Assembly (NCBI RefSeq): GCF_007570865.1
Contig: NZ_VLPS01000010.1
Coordinates: 1-64,000 of the forward strand
DNA length: 64,000 bases
From: Atlantibacter subterraneus
GTDB lineage: Bacteria > Pseudomonadota > Gammaproteobacteria > Enterobacterales > Enterobacteriaceae
Direction of reading: 5' to 3'
Of the stretch, positions 1-9,118 are shown in pieces. How positions within the stretch are numbered: position 1 is the first letter of the stretch; the number at the start of each line of letters is the position of its first letter. The notes under the pieces were generated by a model, which searched no databases, had not been told where the DNA came from, and was given only the letters and a program-made list of their open reading frames with translations. Both the position numbers and the translations under genes were made by a program.

Positions 1-71
1 AGAAGTGAAACGCCGTAGCGCCGATGGTAGTGTGGGGTCTCCCCATGCGAGAGTAGGGAACTGCCAGGCAT
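1..71 (+). rRNA. rrf: 5S ribosomal RNA, 3' part only
   Basis: The first 71 bases match the 3' portion of enterobacterial 5S rRNA, including the GAAACGCCGTAGCGCC segment and the closing GAACTGCCAGGCAT. The 5' part and the rest of the rRNA operon lie before the window. Transcription is left to right. In E. coli the rrnG operon also lies next to the yfiM-pssA block, so the position is conserved. Confidence 0.97.
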
Positions 72-81
72 CAAACAGGAC

Positions 82-113
82 AAAGGCCCAGTCGCAAGAC
101 TGGGCCTTTTGTC
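82..113 (+). terminator. rRNA operon terminator (T1-like)
   Basis: A perfect 12-bp stem (82-93 with 98-109) closes a GCAA tetraloop and ends in a T-rich tract. It starts 10 bases after the 5S end and has the GGCCCAGTC/GACTGGGCC arm typical of enterobacterial rrn T1 terminators. Confidence 0.95.
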
Positions 114-209
114 GTTTCAGATTTAATCTCTCCTAATCCGATAAACTCATTGCACCCACAGACACGGACTATCTTTAAAACGTCTGTTAAACCTGTAGGG
201 GAGCTGTGG

Positions 210-665
210 ATGACTAAAAAAGAGTTCGACTATCAGCAGGATTTTTCGCAAATCGACTTTCGAAAGCACCCTGAGAAATATCAGGTTGGACGCGGCGAGC
301 AAGGCGTACTGTTAGTGGAACCTTACAAAGGCGAAATCCTTCCCTGGTGGCGCTATAAAGATGAAGAATCAGCAGTCAAATCTGCGGAAAAAATCTACCA
401 GCTCTTTGAAGCGTATCGTCAACAGGACGATTTTGTCGGAATGGATATGGCTCGTAAATTTATCCAGATGGGATATACCCGCGCGCGACGCTACGCCAAT
501 TATAAAGGCGGTAAAAAATACACCGAGGAGGGTGGCCTGCATGAGCGCGGCAACGATCCGGTAAAAGCGGCGGCCGCTGCGGTATTTAAAACCTGGTGGG
601 ATAAAATCCGTGCAGATGACGATTATTTAAAGCGCAAACGCGCGCATCAGGCGAAGTGGGGATAA
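210..665 (+). CDS. DUF4385 family protein
   Basis: This encodes about 151 residues. The start at 210 (MTKKEFDY) is preferred over one at 150 because an AGGGGAG ribosome site lies about six bases upstream. The protein is rich in aromatic and charged residues, has no signal peptide or membrane segment, and carries the WWRYKDEE and RYANYKGGKKY stretches that I associate with the DUF4385 family, whose function is unknown. It is monocistronic, directly after the rRNA terminator and convergent with yfiM. In E. coli the transporter gene kgtP occupies this place. The family call rests on recalled sequence resemblance; the function is unknown. Confidence 0.75.
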   Translation: MTKKEFDYQQDFSQIDFRKHPEKYQVGRGEQGVLLVEPYKGEILPWWRYKDEESAVKSAEKIYQLFEAYRQQDDFVGMDMARKFIQMGYTRARRYANYKGGKKYTEEGGLHERGNDPVKAAAAAVFKTWWDKIRADDDYLKRKRAHQAKWG

Positions 666-672
666 ACAACGA

Positions 673-993
673 TTACCGCGCAAGCTGCCATATGGAGTAG
701 CCGGTCGCCGCGCCCGCCACATCCCAGGCAAAATCTTTCCAGCTCCAGCCACTCCCGGCTGGCCGACTGTCCCACAGCTCCTTCGATGCCCCAAGCCCCA
801 CCGAAAACATAAATCCAAATCCGGCACTGGCATCACGCGACCAACCCTGATGCTGCGCCATCTCATTACCGGCGGCGGACAGCATCGCGGAGGCGATAAA
901 GTGCTGAGCCTTATCCTGCCCGCTCCATTGGTCATTCGCCATATGGCTACAGCCCGTCAGTAAAAAAAGCGTAATCAGTAAAACTCGGCGCAT
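673..993 (-). CDS. yfiM: YfiM family small lipoprotein
   Basis: This is a lipoprotein of about 106 residues, close to the length I recall for E. coli YfiM. The N-terminus has a basic start, a hydrophobic stretch and the lipobox L-T-G-C near residues 13-16, so the mature protein should be lipid-anchored. The body contains the conserved ASKELWDSR and [12 protein letters not shown] motifs. Starts at 1005 or 1020 are also possible, but those add residues lying inside the pssA terminator hairpin, so I chose 993. It lies downstream of pssA on the same strand. Its cellular role is not established. Confidence 0.85.
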   Translation of the reverse strand: MRRVLLITLFLLTGCSHMANDQWSGQDKAQHFIASAMLSAAGNEMAQHQGWSRDASAGFGFMFSVGLGASKELWDSRPAGSGWSWKDFAWDVAGAATGYSIWQLAR

Positions 994-1004
994 TAAATGA
1001 CTCA

Positions 1005-1028
1005 TAAAAAAGCCCTGCATGCAGGGCT
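1005..1028 (-). terminator. Terminator downstream of pssA
   Basis: An 18-base perfect palindrome (1011-1028, AGCCCTGCATGCAGGGCT) is followed on the minus strand by six T residues. It lies six bases past the pssA stop and abuts or overlaps the possible upstream starts of yfiM, so the two genes are probably separated transcriptionally. Confidence 0.8.
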
Positions 1029-1033
1029 ATGAT

Positions 1034-2389
1034 TCAAAGGATACGGCTGATTAAGCGATCGATTCGGATGCGTCGTAAACGACGGATCAGTTTACGCACC
1101 TTAACCGGATAATCGGCGATGCTTTCCAGATCCCGATAATGTTGAACCACAGTCGTATGGGTGCGGATCAACTCAAGCTCTTTATCGCGCTGTGCCGCCA
1201 GCTCATGTTTAGGATCGTGGATCAGAATTGCGTTTTCCAGATCCAGACGCCAGGCGCGTGGATTAAGATTGTTACCGGTCAGCAGCATCCACTCATCGTC
1301 GACCCACATCCCTTTCAAATGATAGGTATTGTCATCATCCTTCCACAGCCGTACGGTCAACTGCCCGGTATTCACGTAATACTGCAGACGGCTCAGGAAG
1401 CGGCGCAGGTTGATTTCGTATAAATAGGGCAATGCGCCAATAATTTTAAACGGCTGATCTTCCGGGATATAAAAGTCGTTTGCGGTTTTATCGCCGACGA
1501 TGATTTCGACCTGTTTGCCATCGCGCAGTAGCTGAATGATGTTACGTACCAGAATGGCGGGCAGGTTGAAATAAGGCGTGCAAATCGTCAACTTCTGCTC
1601 GGCGCAGGGCATCAGATGGAAGATAGTTTTATTAAGCGGGCTGGATTTCCCCAGGCCTACCAGCGGCGTCACGGACAGCTGTTCGTTATCGGCATCGCCA
1701 GCGAAATGATACACCGCGTCGCGCAATTCCTGACGGAACAGCCGGACGTCATTTTTGATTTCCTGGCTTTTCGGACGTTCAGCCGTATCGAGCCGGTTCA
1801 CCGCACGCCCCTGGATCAGATTATTGTTCACCCAGTCGTACATAATGTCGGCGAGGCGAGGGTTACGGATCGACTGATAGCGGTCGTAACGATACTTATC
1901 ATGCTGATGCAGATAAACGTCGTTTAAACTCGCGCCGCTATATATGACGCTGTCGTCAATGATAAAGCCTTTAAAGTGCAAAACGCCAAGGGCTTCACGC
2001 GTATTAACAGGAATACCGTAAACCTGGATTTTAACGTCCGGGTTTTCCTGCGCCATACGGCAGTACCAGTCGGCATTGGTGTTAGAAGCGGCAGCGCCAA
2101 TGCGGCCACGCTGTGCGCGGTGCCAGTCAACCAGCACGGAGACATCCAGCTCAGGACGCTGGCGCTTGGCTTCGTAGAGTGCTGAAAGAATGCCGTGCCC
2201 GCCATCATCTTGTTCAAGATAAAGGGCAATAATGCAGATGCGTTTCGTCGCGCTGGCGATCTTTTGCAGCAACGTGGTCCGGAAGTCGGCCGGAGAGAAA
2301 TAAAACGCTACATCATCAACAGACTGAGAAAGCTTAGGTAGTTGGGCAAGGTGTTGTTGATGTTTGTTTCGTTTAAATTTAGACAACAT
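1034..2389 (-). CDS. pssA: CDP-diacylglycerol--serine O-phosphatidyltransferase
   Basis: This makes phosphatidylserine from CDP-diacylglycerol and L-serine, the committed step toward phosphatidylethanolamine. The start at 2389 (MLSKFKRNK) gives 451 residues, the E. coli length. It belongs to the phospholipase D superfamily and has two HxKxxxxD motifs: HFKGFIIDD, beginning at H138, and HLKGMWVDD in the C-terminal half. It lacks transmembrane segments, and its basic C-terminus (KLIRRLRRIRIDRL) fits peripheral association with ribosomes and the membrane. It is followed by its own terminator and lies between patZ and yfiM as in E. coli. Confidence 0.97.
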   Translation of the reverse strand: MLSKFKRNKHQQHLAQLPKLSQSVDDVAFYFSPADFRTTLLQKIASATKRICIIALYLEQDDGGHGILSALYEAKRQRPELDVSVLVDWHRAQRGRIGAAASNTNADWYCRMAQENPDVKIQVYGIPVNTREALGVLHFKGFIIDDSVIYSGASLNDVYLHQHDKYRYDRYQSIRNPRLADIMYDWVNNNLIQGRAVNRLDTAERPKSQEIKNDVRLFRQELRDAVYHFAGDADNEQLSVTPLVGLGKSSPLNKTIFHLMPCAEQKLTICTPYFNLPAILVRNIIQLLRDGKQVEIIVGDKTANDFYIPEDQPFKIIGALPYLYEINLRRFLSRLQYYVNTGQLTVRLWKDDDNTYHLKGMWVDDEWMLLTGNNLNPRAWRLDLENAILIHDPKHELAAQRDKELELIRTHTTVVQHYRDLESIADYPVKVRKLIRRLRRIRIDRLISRIL

Positions 2390-2503
2390 CACAGTGCATA
2401 TCTTCTCTATACAGTAGGTGGCCATCCCTGAGGGGCGGACGACGGTAGCGGTGGATAATAACATTACTGTTCAGGAATGTGAGTAACATTTCCAATACCT
2501 TAC

Positions 2504-5161
2504 TCACGAATCCTGCGTTTTATTCAAGGCTAAGGTCAGTCCAACGATGCCATCTTCTAACTGGATGTCGACGTCAAAACCCAGTTTTCTCGCCAGCGCT
2601 ACCATGCCTCGATTGTTGGGCATCGTAATGCCGTTCAGCCGCTCAAGACCATGATCTCGCGTATAAGCGATGAGTTTTTCAAGCAATTTTCGGCCTAATC
2701 CCAGGCCTTTGAGATCGGAACGAACCAGCACGGCAAACTCCGCATCCACGTTATCCGGATCGGAAATCGCACGCGTCACGCCCAGGATCTGTTCATGGCC
2801 TTCATGGGAAAATACCGCGACAAACGCCATTTCACGATCGTAGTCGATCTGGGTCATATTCGCTAAATCTTCATGGGTAAATTCATTGATCTCGCTGAAA
2901 TAGCGATAGTAAAGATCTTCTTTGGTGACCTGGGAAATAAAGCGTCGCAGTTCCGGCTCATCCTCCGGTAGGATTGGCCTGAACAGGCAAGTTTGGCCGT
3001 TTTTAAGGATGACCGTTTCTTCAAGCTGATGAGGATAAGGGCGGATCGCCAGCCGCGCATCGGCATCGCCTTCAAAGGCTTCCAGCTCCAGCGTCACGTC
3101 CAGCGCGGTAAATTCGTTACCGGAAACCAGCAGTGGATGAATATCCAGCCGTTTGATTTCCGGGCAATCGACGATCAGGTTGGACACCTGAACCAGGAAC
3201 TGACTCAACCCGGCAATATCCAGCGCCCGTAGCGCGCTACGCCCGCGGATAGTGCCGCTCTTGATTGCCTGAATCACCAGATAGCGTGCCAGATTCATGT
3301 TCAGCGGCGGCAGCGCGACGGCGGCCTGATCCTGACGCCACGCCATCCCGCCATCACCCAACATAATCAGCGGGCCGAATACCGGATCCTGCTCCACCAC
3401 GACGCGCAGCTCCTGCGCCCCTGCACGGTTCGCCATGCTCTGCACCAGCAACCCGTGGATCCGCGCCTGAGGCCAGGTCATTTTCACCCGATCGAGAATA
3501 GCGTCAGCGGCCTGCTGGACTTCATTCGCCGTGCGCAGATAGAGCATCACCCCCTGAACTTCCGACTTATGGGGAATATCCGGTGAACGCAGCTTCAGCG
3601 CAACCGGATAACCAATCTGCTTAGCAATATGCACCGCTTCGGCGCTGTCGCTGGCTATCCAGGTCGGCAGGGTTTGCAAGCCATAGGCCTGAAGAATGGG
3701 TTGAACCTCGTGGGTGTCCAGATGCGTCGCGCCATCCTCCAGCGCCTGAGTAATCAACTGGTGCACTTCAGCGGTATTGGCGGTGAGGTTTGCCGGTAAC
3801 GACGGCGTTTCACGCAGCTGCTTCTGGTTACGGCGGTACTCCACCATATGCATAAACGCCGTGACCGTACCTTCCGGCGTGCGATAGGTAGGAATACCGG
3901 CATCGCTGAACCAGCGACGCGCTTCCTGTGAAGAAAATTCACCGCACCAGTTAGTCAGCAGTGTCACGTAGCGTCCACGCGGATGACGCGCCAGCAACTC
4001 GATAATCGCTCGCGCGCTTTCGCTGCCCGGTGCGGCGGCGCTGGGGGAGTGGATAATCATCAGCGCGTCAAAATCCTGGCTATCGAGCAGAATTTCCAGC
4101 GTCTGGACATAGCGCTGAGTAGTAGCATCGTCGCGTAAATCCAGAGGATTGGCGGCGTTTACCCCCGCAGGTACCACGCCCGCGAGGCGGTTGATGATGT
4201 CTTCACTGAGGCTTGCCAGCTTGCCGTTTCGTAACCACAGCTCATCCAGCGCCAGGGCGGCAGGCGCTGCGCCGTTGCTGACAATCATCAGCCGCTCGCC
4301 GCGCAGCGGGCGCATATGGCTGAGCGTTTCGACAGCGGAAAACAGTTCATGGGTATCCTGCACGCGCAACAGGCCAGCACGCTGAATGGCGGCATCCCAT
4401 GCGCCATCTAAACCGGTTTCTGCATTCAACAACTGGCGCGCTGATGGGCTGCGTCCGCTTTTAATAACCAGAATGGGTTTGTTACGTGAGGCGCTACGGG
4501 CGGCGGACACAAAGCGGCGGGCATCGCTGAGCTGTTCGAGGTACAGCAAAATCGCGCTGGTTTTGCTATCCCGCGAGAGATAGTCCAGCAGTTCATCGAC
4601 ATCAATATCCAGGCTGTCACCCAGCGCGATAAAATAGGAAAACCCCATTTCACGCTGCTGCGCCCAGTCCAGAATAGTATTGGACACCGCCGCCGACTGC
4701 GACACAAACGCCAGTTTACCCTTACGGATCGGCACCGGGGAAAAGCTGGCGTTAAGCCCTTGCCAGGGCGCAAGCAGGCCCAGACTGTTCGGACCCAGAA
4801 TCCGCATTTGCCAGCGGTTGGCGCACGCCAGCAGCGCGGCCTGCTGCTCTTTCGGGGAGGAGAGAATGATGCAGGTCTTGCAGCCTTTTTCGCCGAGGGC
4901 GTTGAGCAACGCTTCGTTACGGCTGGGGTTGGTGCAAATCACCGCCAGATCGGGCGCGAATGGCAGGCTGGCGACGTCCGGCCAGGTCATCACGCCGCAC
5001 ACCGCTTTATAGGCGGGCGTAACGGGCAGCACCGGTCCGGAAAAACCGCCTGACAAGAGGTTCCTCATCATCAGGTAGCCCGCCCTGTCGGGCTTTACGG
5101 ACGCGCCAATGACGGCGATGGATTTCGGTCGAAGTAGCGCTTCCAGCCCACGTTGACTCAT
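2504..5161 (-). CDS. patZ: Protein lysine acetyltransferase Pat/PatZ
   Basis: This 885-residue protein acetylates lysines, including the active-site lysine of acetyl-CoA synthetase, and so controls acetate activation. The first two-thirds resemble a fused ADP-forming acyl-CoA synthetase: a CoA-binding fold near the N-terminus (SIAVIGASVKPDRAGY), then a ligase domain and an ATP-grasp region around residues 480-700. The last 150 residues form a GNAT acetyltransferase domain with the acetyl-CoA loop RSDLKGLGLGRKLL. A GGGGAGAA ribosome site precedes the start. It is 32 bases downstream of tapT on the same strand, so the two are probably co-transcribed, as in E. coli (yfiP-yfiQ). Confidence 0.96.
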   Translation of the reverse strand: MSQRGLEALLRPKSIAVIGASVKPDRAGYLMMRNLLSGGFSGPVLPVTPAYKAVCGVMTWPDVASLPFAPDLAVICTNPSRNEALLNALGEKGCKTCIILSSPKEQQAALLACANRWQMRILGPNSLGLLAPWQGLNASFSPVPIRKGKLAFVSQSAAVSNTILDWAQQREMGFSYFIALGDSLDIDVDELLDYLSRDSKTSAILLYLEQLSDARRFVSAARSASRNKPILVIKSGRSPSARQLLNAETGLDGAWDAAIQRAGLLRVQDTHELFSAVETLSHMRPLRGERLMIVSNGAAPAALALDELWLRNGKLASLSEDIINRLAGVVPAGVNAANPLDLRDDATTQRYVQTLEILLDSQDFDALMIIHSPSAAAPGSESARAIIELLARHPRGRYVTLLTNWCGEFSSQEARRWFSDAGIPTYRTPEGTVTAFMHMVEYRRNQKQLRETPSLPANLTANTAEVHQLITQALEDGATHLDTHEVQPILQAYGLQTLPTWIASDSAEAVHIAKQIGYPVALKLRSPDIPHKSEVQGVMLYLRTANEVQQAADAILDRVKMTWPQARIHGLLVQSMANRAGAQELRVVVEQDPVFGPLIMLGDGGMAWRQDQAAVALPPLNMNLARYLVIQAIKSGTIRGRSALRALDIAGLSQFLVQVSNLIVDCPEIKRLDIHPLLVSGNEFTALDVTLELEAFEGDADARLAIRPYPHQLEETVILKNGQTCLFRPILPEDEPELRRFISQVTKEDLYYRYFSEINEFTHEDLANMTQIDYDREMAFVAVFSHEGHEQILGVTRAISDPDNVDAEFAVLVRSDLKGLGLGRKLLEKLIAYTRDHGLERLNGITMPNNRGMVALARKLGFDVDIQLEDGIVGLTLALNKTQDS

Positions 5162-5193
5162 ATCATTCTCCCCGAGGATGTGAATGAATGATT

Positions 5194-5895
5194 TTAAACG
5201 CTTTCGGTCTCGGTTGCTGTGACGTTTCCCTGATGATGGGGTTTCCCCGCCAGATAACGCTCGCGGAACAGCGTGAAGTGGTCGGCCAGCCCTTGCGCCG
5301 CTGGCGTATCACCCGCCAGCTCAAGCAGTGCGATGGCGACTTCGGCGGTGCAATACTGTCCGTCGCCGTGCGCTTCACGCAGCCGGTATGCCGAGGTCTT
5401 GCTGAGATCGACCGAAATCACCGGCAACGCATCCAGATACGGGCTTTTGCGAAACATTTTACGCGCTTCGGTCCAGGTGCCGTCGAGCATAATAAACAGC
5501 GGCGGTTTGCCCGAGGAAGGCGGAGCGAACAGCACTTCCCGCTGCGGATCGGCGTAGGATGCCGGGAATACCACCATCGGCTGATATGCCGGATCGTTAA
5601 CCAGCTCAATCAGCGCCTGCGGCGGTTCAGTGCGCGACCACTGAAAGGCGGCAGTATCCGGCAAAACATCGGCAATCAGACGCCCGGTATTACTGGGTTT
5701 CATCGGCTCGGTATCAAACATTACCAGGCAAAAACGGCTACGCGCGGTAGCGGGCTGTAATGTTTCGCACAGACACTGTTTCAACGGCAGCAAGCAGCGC
5801 TGGCAGCGGCGGATGCGGTTGCCTCGGGCAAGAAACGGACGGGTGGCGCGCGCCAGGCGTTCAGCGCGCAGTCGAAGGACGGCGTTTTCAGTCAT
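5194..5895 (-). CDS. tapT: tRNA-uridine aminocarboxypropyltransferase (DTW domain)
   Basis: This is predicted to transfer the 3-amino-3-carboxypropyl group of S-adenosylmethionine to uridine 47 in the tRNA variable loop (acp3U47). The 233 residues match the length of E. coli TapT/YfiP. A cysteine cluster near residues 34-44 (CQRCLLPLKQCLC) suggests zinc binding, and LDGTWTEARKM carries the D-G-T-W form of the DTW signature. It lies directly upstream of patZ in the same direction. Confidence 0.92.
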   Translation of the reverse strand: MTENAVLRLRAERLARATRPFLARGNRIRRCQRCLLPLKQCLCETLQPATARSRFCLVMFDTEPMKPSNTGRLIADVLPDTAAFQWSRTEPPQALIELVNDPAYQPMVVFPASYADPQREVLFAPPSSGKPPLFIMLDGTWTEARKMFRKSPYLDALPVISVDLSKTSAYRLREAHGDGQYCTAEVAIALLELAGDTPAAQGLADHFTLFRERYLAGKPHHQGNVTATETESV

Positions 5896-5939
5896 CAGGG
5901 GAATTAATGTAAAAACGCTATTCTAGCGTAGATAGCAAA

Positions 5940-5964
5940 ACGGGGCACCCGGAAGATGCCCCGT
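5940..5964 (-). terminator. Terminator downstream of trxC
   Basis: An 8-bp GC-rich stem (5940-5947 with 5957-5964) is followed by a short T run on the minus strand, 11 bases beyond the trxC stop codon. Confidence 0.8.
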
Positions 5965-5974
5965 CGGCGGGAGG

Positions 5975-6394
5975 TTACAGGTTTTCGTTAAGCCAGCTAT
6001 CGAACGGCGCTTTCGGCATCGCGCCGTTGAGCATATCCACCATCTGACCATTTTTGAAAACCATGATGGTCGGAATGCTGCGGATGCGAAAACGCGCGCT
6101 GAGCGCGGGTTCTGCTTCGGTATTCACTTTCAGAAAGCGTACCTGGCCGCTACGCTCTTCGGCAACATCTTCAAATATCGGCGCGAAGTTTTTGCACGGG
6201 CCGCACCAGGGTGCCCAAAAATCCACGACGACCGGCAGGTCATCCTGAAGATATTTATCCAGCGTCTGGCTGGTAGCGTTAATCACTTCGCCATCAAACA
6301 GCTCATGGCTACAACGGCCACATTTTGCCCCGTCATTAATACGGTTGTCAGGTATGCGATTTACGGCCTGACAGGAGGCACAAACGGTATTCAT
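5975..6394 (-). CDS. trxC: Thioredoxin 2
   Basis: This cytoplasmic thiol-disulfide reductant has 139 residues, as in E. coli. The N-terminal zinc-binding extension that separates Trx2 from Trx1 is present, with cysteines 5, 8, 25 and 28 in two CxxC pairs. The thioredoxin fold follows, with active site WCGPC (C64, C67) and the cis-proline segment [10 protein letters not shown]. It is divergent from yfiF. In E. coli trxC is induced by OxyR; I did not identify an OxyR site here. Confidence 0.97.
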   Translation of the reverse strand: MNTVCASCQAVNRIPDNRINDGAKCGRCSHELFDGEVINATSQTLDKYLQDDLPVVVDFWAPWCGPCKNFAPIFEDVAEERSGQVRFLKVNTEAEPALSARFRIRSIPTIMVFKNGQMVDMLNGAMPKAPFDSWLNENL

Positions 6395-6598
6395 AACTAA
6401 CCTCTAAAGTGCGGCGTCGGGATGTCGACGGGATAAAACTGTTTCGTAGATGTTAAATATTATCGGTTATTCATTGGATATCGACAACGAGATAACTCCA
6501 ATGAATATGATAGTTCCTGACTTTTGACCGAAGTTGATGGCGAAGCGGCGTCACATCGGGTAATCTGCGCGCCACGCGGCAGCCAGGTGGAGAAGAGC

Positions 6599-7651
6599 AT
6601 GAGCGAAGAATTTAAAGGTAAAGGCGGCAAGGTCAAAGTGATGTATGTCCGCAGCGATGATGACAGCGGAAAACGCACCGAGAACCCGCGTACCGGGAAG
6701 GGGGGCGGACGCCCTGCGACGTCGGGTAAAGGCGATCGTCGTCCGCGTCGTGATGATAAGCCTGGCGCTGGCCGCGACCGGTACAGCGATCGTGACGACG
6801 CACCCTCATCGTCACCGTGGCGTACGGTTTCACGTCCGCCGCGCGACTATAACGATGACGGTTCCACACAGGCTGAACCTGCTGAAAAAGGCTACGTCGA
6901 CCGGGAAGTGATCCGTCGCCAGCGCGCTGAAGAAACGCGCGTTTACGGTGAAAACGCCTGCCAGGCGCTGTTCCAGAGCCGCCCGGATTCCATCGTGCGC
7001 GCCTGGTTTATCCAGAGCGTCACGCCGCGTTTCAAAGAAGCGCTGCGCTGGATGGCGGCTAACCGTAAGGCCTATCACGTAGTAGATGATGCCGAACTGG
7101 CGAAAGCGTCGGGCACGGAGCATCACGGCGGCGTGTGCTTTATTATCAAAAAGCGCAACGGTATGAGCGTTGAAAGCTGGCTGGAAAATGCCGGTGAGGA
7201 TGATTGCGTACTGGCGCTGGAAGATGTCGGCAACCCGCATAATCTGGGCGGCATTATGCGCAGCTGCGCGCATTTCGGCGTAAAAGGTTTGCTGGTGGAA
7301 GATGCCTCTCTGCTGGAGTCCGGCGCGGCAGTGCGTACTGCAGAAGGCGGTGCGGAGCACGTGCAGGCGATCAGCGGCGACAACTTCAGCGACGGTCTGG
7401 AGCGCTTCCGTAAAGCCGGTTACACCATTGTGACCACCTCCAGCCATAAAGGCACCGCGCTGTATCAGGCGCAATTGCCGAAGAAAATGGTGCTGGTGCT
7501 GGGCCAGGAGCGTGACGGGGTGTCTGATGCCACGTTCGACAATGCCGATATGCGTATCGCAATCCCCGGCTCAGGTAATGTTGAAAGCCTGAACGTGTCG
7601 GTCGCAACCGGCGTGCTGTTAGCCGAATGGTGGCGACAGAATAAAGCCTGA
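6599..7651 (+). CDS. yfiF: SpoU/TrmH-family RNA methyltransferase YfiF
   Basis: This is a predicted S-adenosylmethionine-dependent 2'-O-ribose methyltransferase of 350 residues. The start at 6599 ([11 protein letters not shown]) follows an AGGTGGAG ribosome site. The first 110 residues are low-complexity, rich in Arg, Asp, Lys and Gly, and probably disordered. After an RNA-binding substrate domain comes the SPOUT catalytic domain with the three SpoU motifs: [30 protein letters not shown] and the C-terminal [15 protein letters not shown]. The substrate RNA is not evident from sequence. Confidence 0.93.
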   Translation: MSEEFKGKGGKVKVMYVRSDDDSGKRTENPRTGKGGGRPATSGKGDRRPRRDDKPGAGRDRYSDRDDAPSSSPWRTVSRPPRDYNDDGSTQAEPAEKGYVDREVIRRQRAEETRVYGENACQALFQSRPDSIVRAWFIQSVTPRFKEALRWMAANRKAYHVVDDAELAKASGTEHHGGVCFIIKKRNGMSVESWLENAGEDDCVLALEDVGNPHNLGGIMRSCAHFGVKGLLVEDASLLESGAAVRTAEGGAEHVQAISGDNFSDGLERFRKAGYTIVTTSSHKGTALYQAQLPKKMVLVLGQERDGVSDATFDNADMRIAIPGSGNVESLNVSVATGVLLAEWWRQNKA

Positions 7652-7658
7652 TAATAAG

Positions 7659-7682
7659 AAGCCAGCGTATGCTGGCTTTTTT
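7659..7682 (+). terminator. Terminator between yfiF and ung
   Basis: An 8-bp stem (7659-7666 with 7671-7678) with a GTAT loop is followed by T residues to 7682, just after the yfiF stop. It lies between convergent genes and could also act on ung transcripts. Confidence 0.85.
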
Positions 7683-7689
7683 ATGCCAG

Positions 7690-8370
7690 CTATTCCGGCA
7701 GCACCGGCGTCCAGTCGATGGGCGTTTCGCCGCGCTGCGCCAGATAGTCATTGGCTTTCACAAAATGGCCGCAGCCAAAAAAGCCGCGATGGGCAGAAAG
7801 CGGGGAGGGGTGTGGTGCCTGTAACACATAATGACGCTGCCTGTCGATCATCGCGCCTTTCTTCTGGGCATGCGAACCCCACAGCATAAACACCACGCCT
7901 TCGCGATGTTCGTTAATCAGCGAAATGACCTTATCAGTGAAAGTTTCCCAACCGAGTCGGGCATGGGAATGCGCCTGTCCTGCGCGCACGGTCAGCACGG
8001 TATTAAGCAGCATCACGCCCTGGCGCGCCCAGCTTTCCAGATAGCCATGCGACGGGCGGGCGAAACCGGGGATTGAGCCTTCCAGTTCTTTATACATATT
8101 AACCAGCGACGGCGGCGGTTGAATGCCGGGGCGAACGGAAAAGGCCAGACCGTGGGCCTGATTTGGTCCATGATAGGGGTCCTGCCCCAGAATCACGACT
8201 TTGACGTTCCCCAGTTCGGTAAACCGAAAGGCATTAAACACATCTTTAGCTGGCGGATAGATGGTCACGCCAGCGGCACGCTCATCCTCAACGGTTTTCA
8301 GCGTATTAATAAAGTAAGGTTGCTGCTTTTCATCGGCCAGCACGTCGTGCCAGGTGAGAGTAGTGGTCAT
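7690..8370 (-). CDS. ung: Uracil-DNA glycosylase
   Basis: This removes uracil from DNA after cytosine deamination or dUTP misincorporation, starting base excision repair. The 226 residues are near the E. coli length of 229. The water-activating loop GQDPYHG is present near residue 60 and the DNA-intercalation loop [13 protein letters not shown] near residue 185; these are the two hallmarks of family 1 UDG. It is convergent with yfiF and divergent from grcA. Confidence 0.97.
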   Translation of the reverse strand: MTTTLTWHDVLADEKQQPYFINTLKTVEDERAAGVTIYPPAKDVFNAFRFTELGNVKVVILGQDPYHGPNQAHGLAFSVRPGIQPPPSLVNMYKELEGSIPGFARPSHGYLESWARQGVMLLNTVLTVRAGQAHSHARLGWETFTDKVISLINEHREGVVFMLWGSHAQKKGAMIDRQRHYVLQAPHPSPLSAHRGFFGCGHFVKANDYLAQRGETPIDWTPVLPE

Positions 8371-8507
8371 TTCGCTCTCCTGCGAAGGGTGATGACATAG
8401 CTTAACGTCTTATTTGCACGACACAAAATCCCGCGCCGGTTTTGTTCCGGAAAGCTAAAAAATTTTGAAAATTTACAAACTTTTTAACTCGAGATATATC
8501 GCGTAAG

Positions 8508-8604
8508 TTGATGTAAAACAAATAAATGGCGTCATAGCCCTATTCGCCATATGATTTTTATTGATTTAAATCAAAGAATCCCGGCCAGGCGATTGGTATA
8601 CAGT
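8508..8604 (+). promoter_or_regulatory. Dual FNR-site promoter of grcA
   Basis: A perfect FNR site, TTGATTTAAATCAA, lies at 8561-8574, and a near-perfect one, TTGATGTAAAACAA, at 8508-8521. Their centres are 53 bp apart. A -10-like TACAGT at 8599-8604 puts the transcription start near 8609-8611, so the sites centre near -41.5 and -94.5. This matches the known arrangement at E. coli yfiD, where the proximal site activates under anaerobiosis and the upstream site moderates it. It lies in the 317-bp gap between ung and grcA; the rest of the gap is AT-rich with no gene I can support. Confidence 0.9.
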
Positions 8605-8687
8605 ACAGTAACGCAACAAAGGTTTTACCAATGAGCCAATGCAGGCCCAACGAGAATCAACAAAATTTGCCCATAGGGAGAAATACA

Positions 8688-9071
8688 ATGATTACTGGTA
8701 TCCAGATTACTAAAGCGGCTAATGACGATCTTCTGAACTCTTTCTGGCTGCTGGACAGCGAAAAAGGCGAAGCGCGCTGCGTCTGCGCTAAAGCCGGTTT
8801 CGCTGAAGATGAAGTGGTTGCAGTGAACGCACTGGGTGAATTCGAATACCGTGAAATTCCGATGGAAATCAAACCGGAAGTGCGCGTGGAAGGCGGTCAG
8901 CACCTGAACGTTAACGTACTGCGTCGTGAAACCCTGGAAGATGCGGTTAAGCACCCGGAAAAATATCCGCAATTGACCATCCGCGTTTCCGGTTATGCGG
9001 TTCGCTTTAACTCTCTGACGCCGGAACAGCAGCGCGACGTGATCGCCCGTACCTTTACCGAAAGCCTGTAA
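8688..9071 (+). CDS. grcA: Autonomous glycyl radical cofactor GrcA
   Basis: This 127-residue spare part replaces the oxygen-damaged C-terminal glycyl-radical segment of pyruvate formate-lyase. The C-terminal RVSGYAVRF motif carries the radical glycine at residue 102. The start at 8688 follows an AGGGAG ribosome site. The gene is monocistronic, with paired FNR boxes upstream and a strong terminator downstream, which fits induction under low oxygen or acid stress. Confidence 0.97.
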   Translation: MITGIQITKAANDDLLNSFWLLDSEKGEARCVCAKAGFAEDEVVAVNALGEFEYREIPMEIKPEVRVEGGQHLNVNVLRRETLEDAVKHPEKYPQLTIRVSGYAVRFNSLTPEQQRDVIARTFTESL

Positions 9072-9091
9072 GATTATTTATTCGGTAAACA

Positions 9092-9118
9092 AAAACGCCA
9101 GCTTTCGCTGGCGTTTTC
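9092..9118. terminator. Bidirectional terminator between grcA and srmB
   Basis: A GC-rich stem (9094-9102 with 9107-9115) is flanked by an A run on the left and a T run on the right, so it can terminate both grcA and the convergent srmB. Confidence 0.9.
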
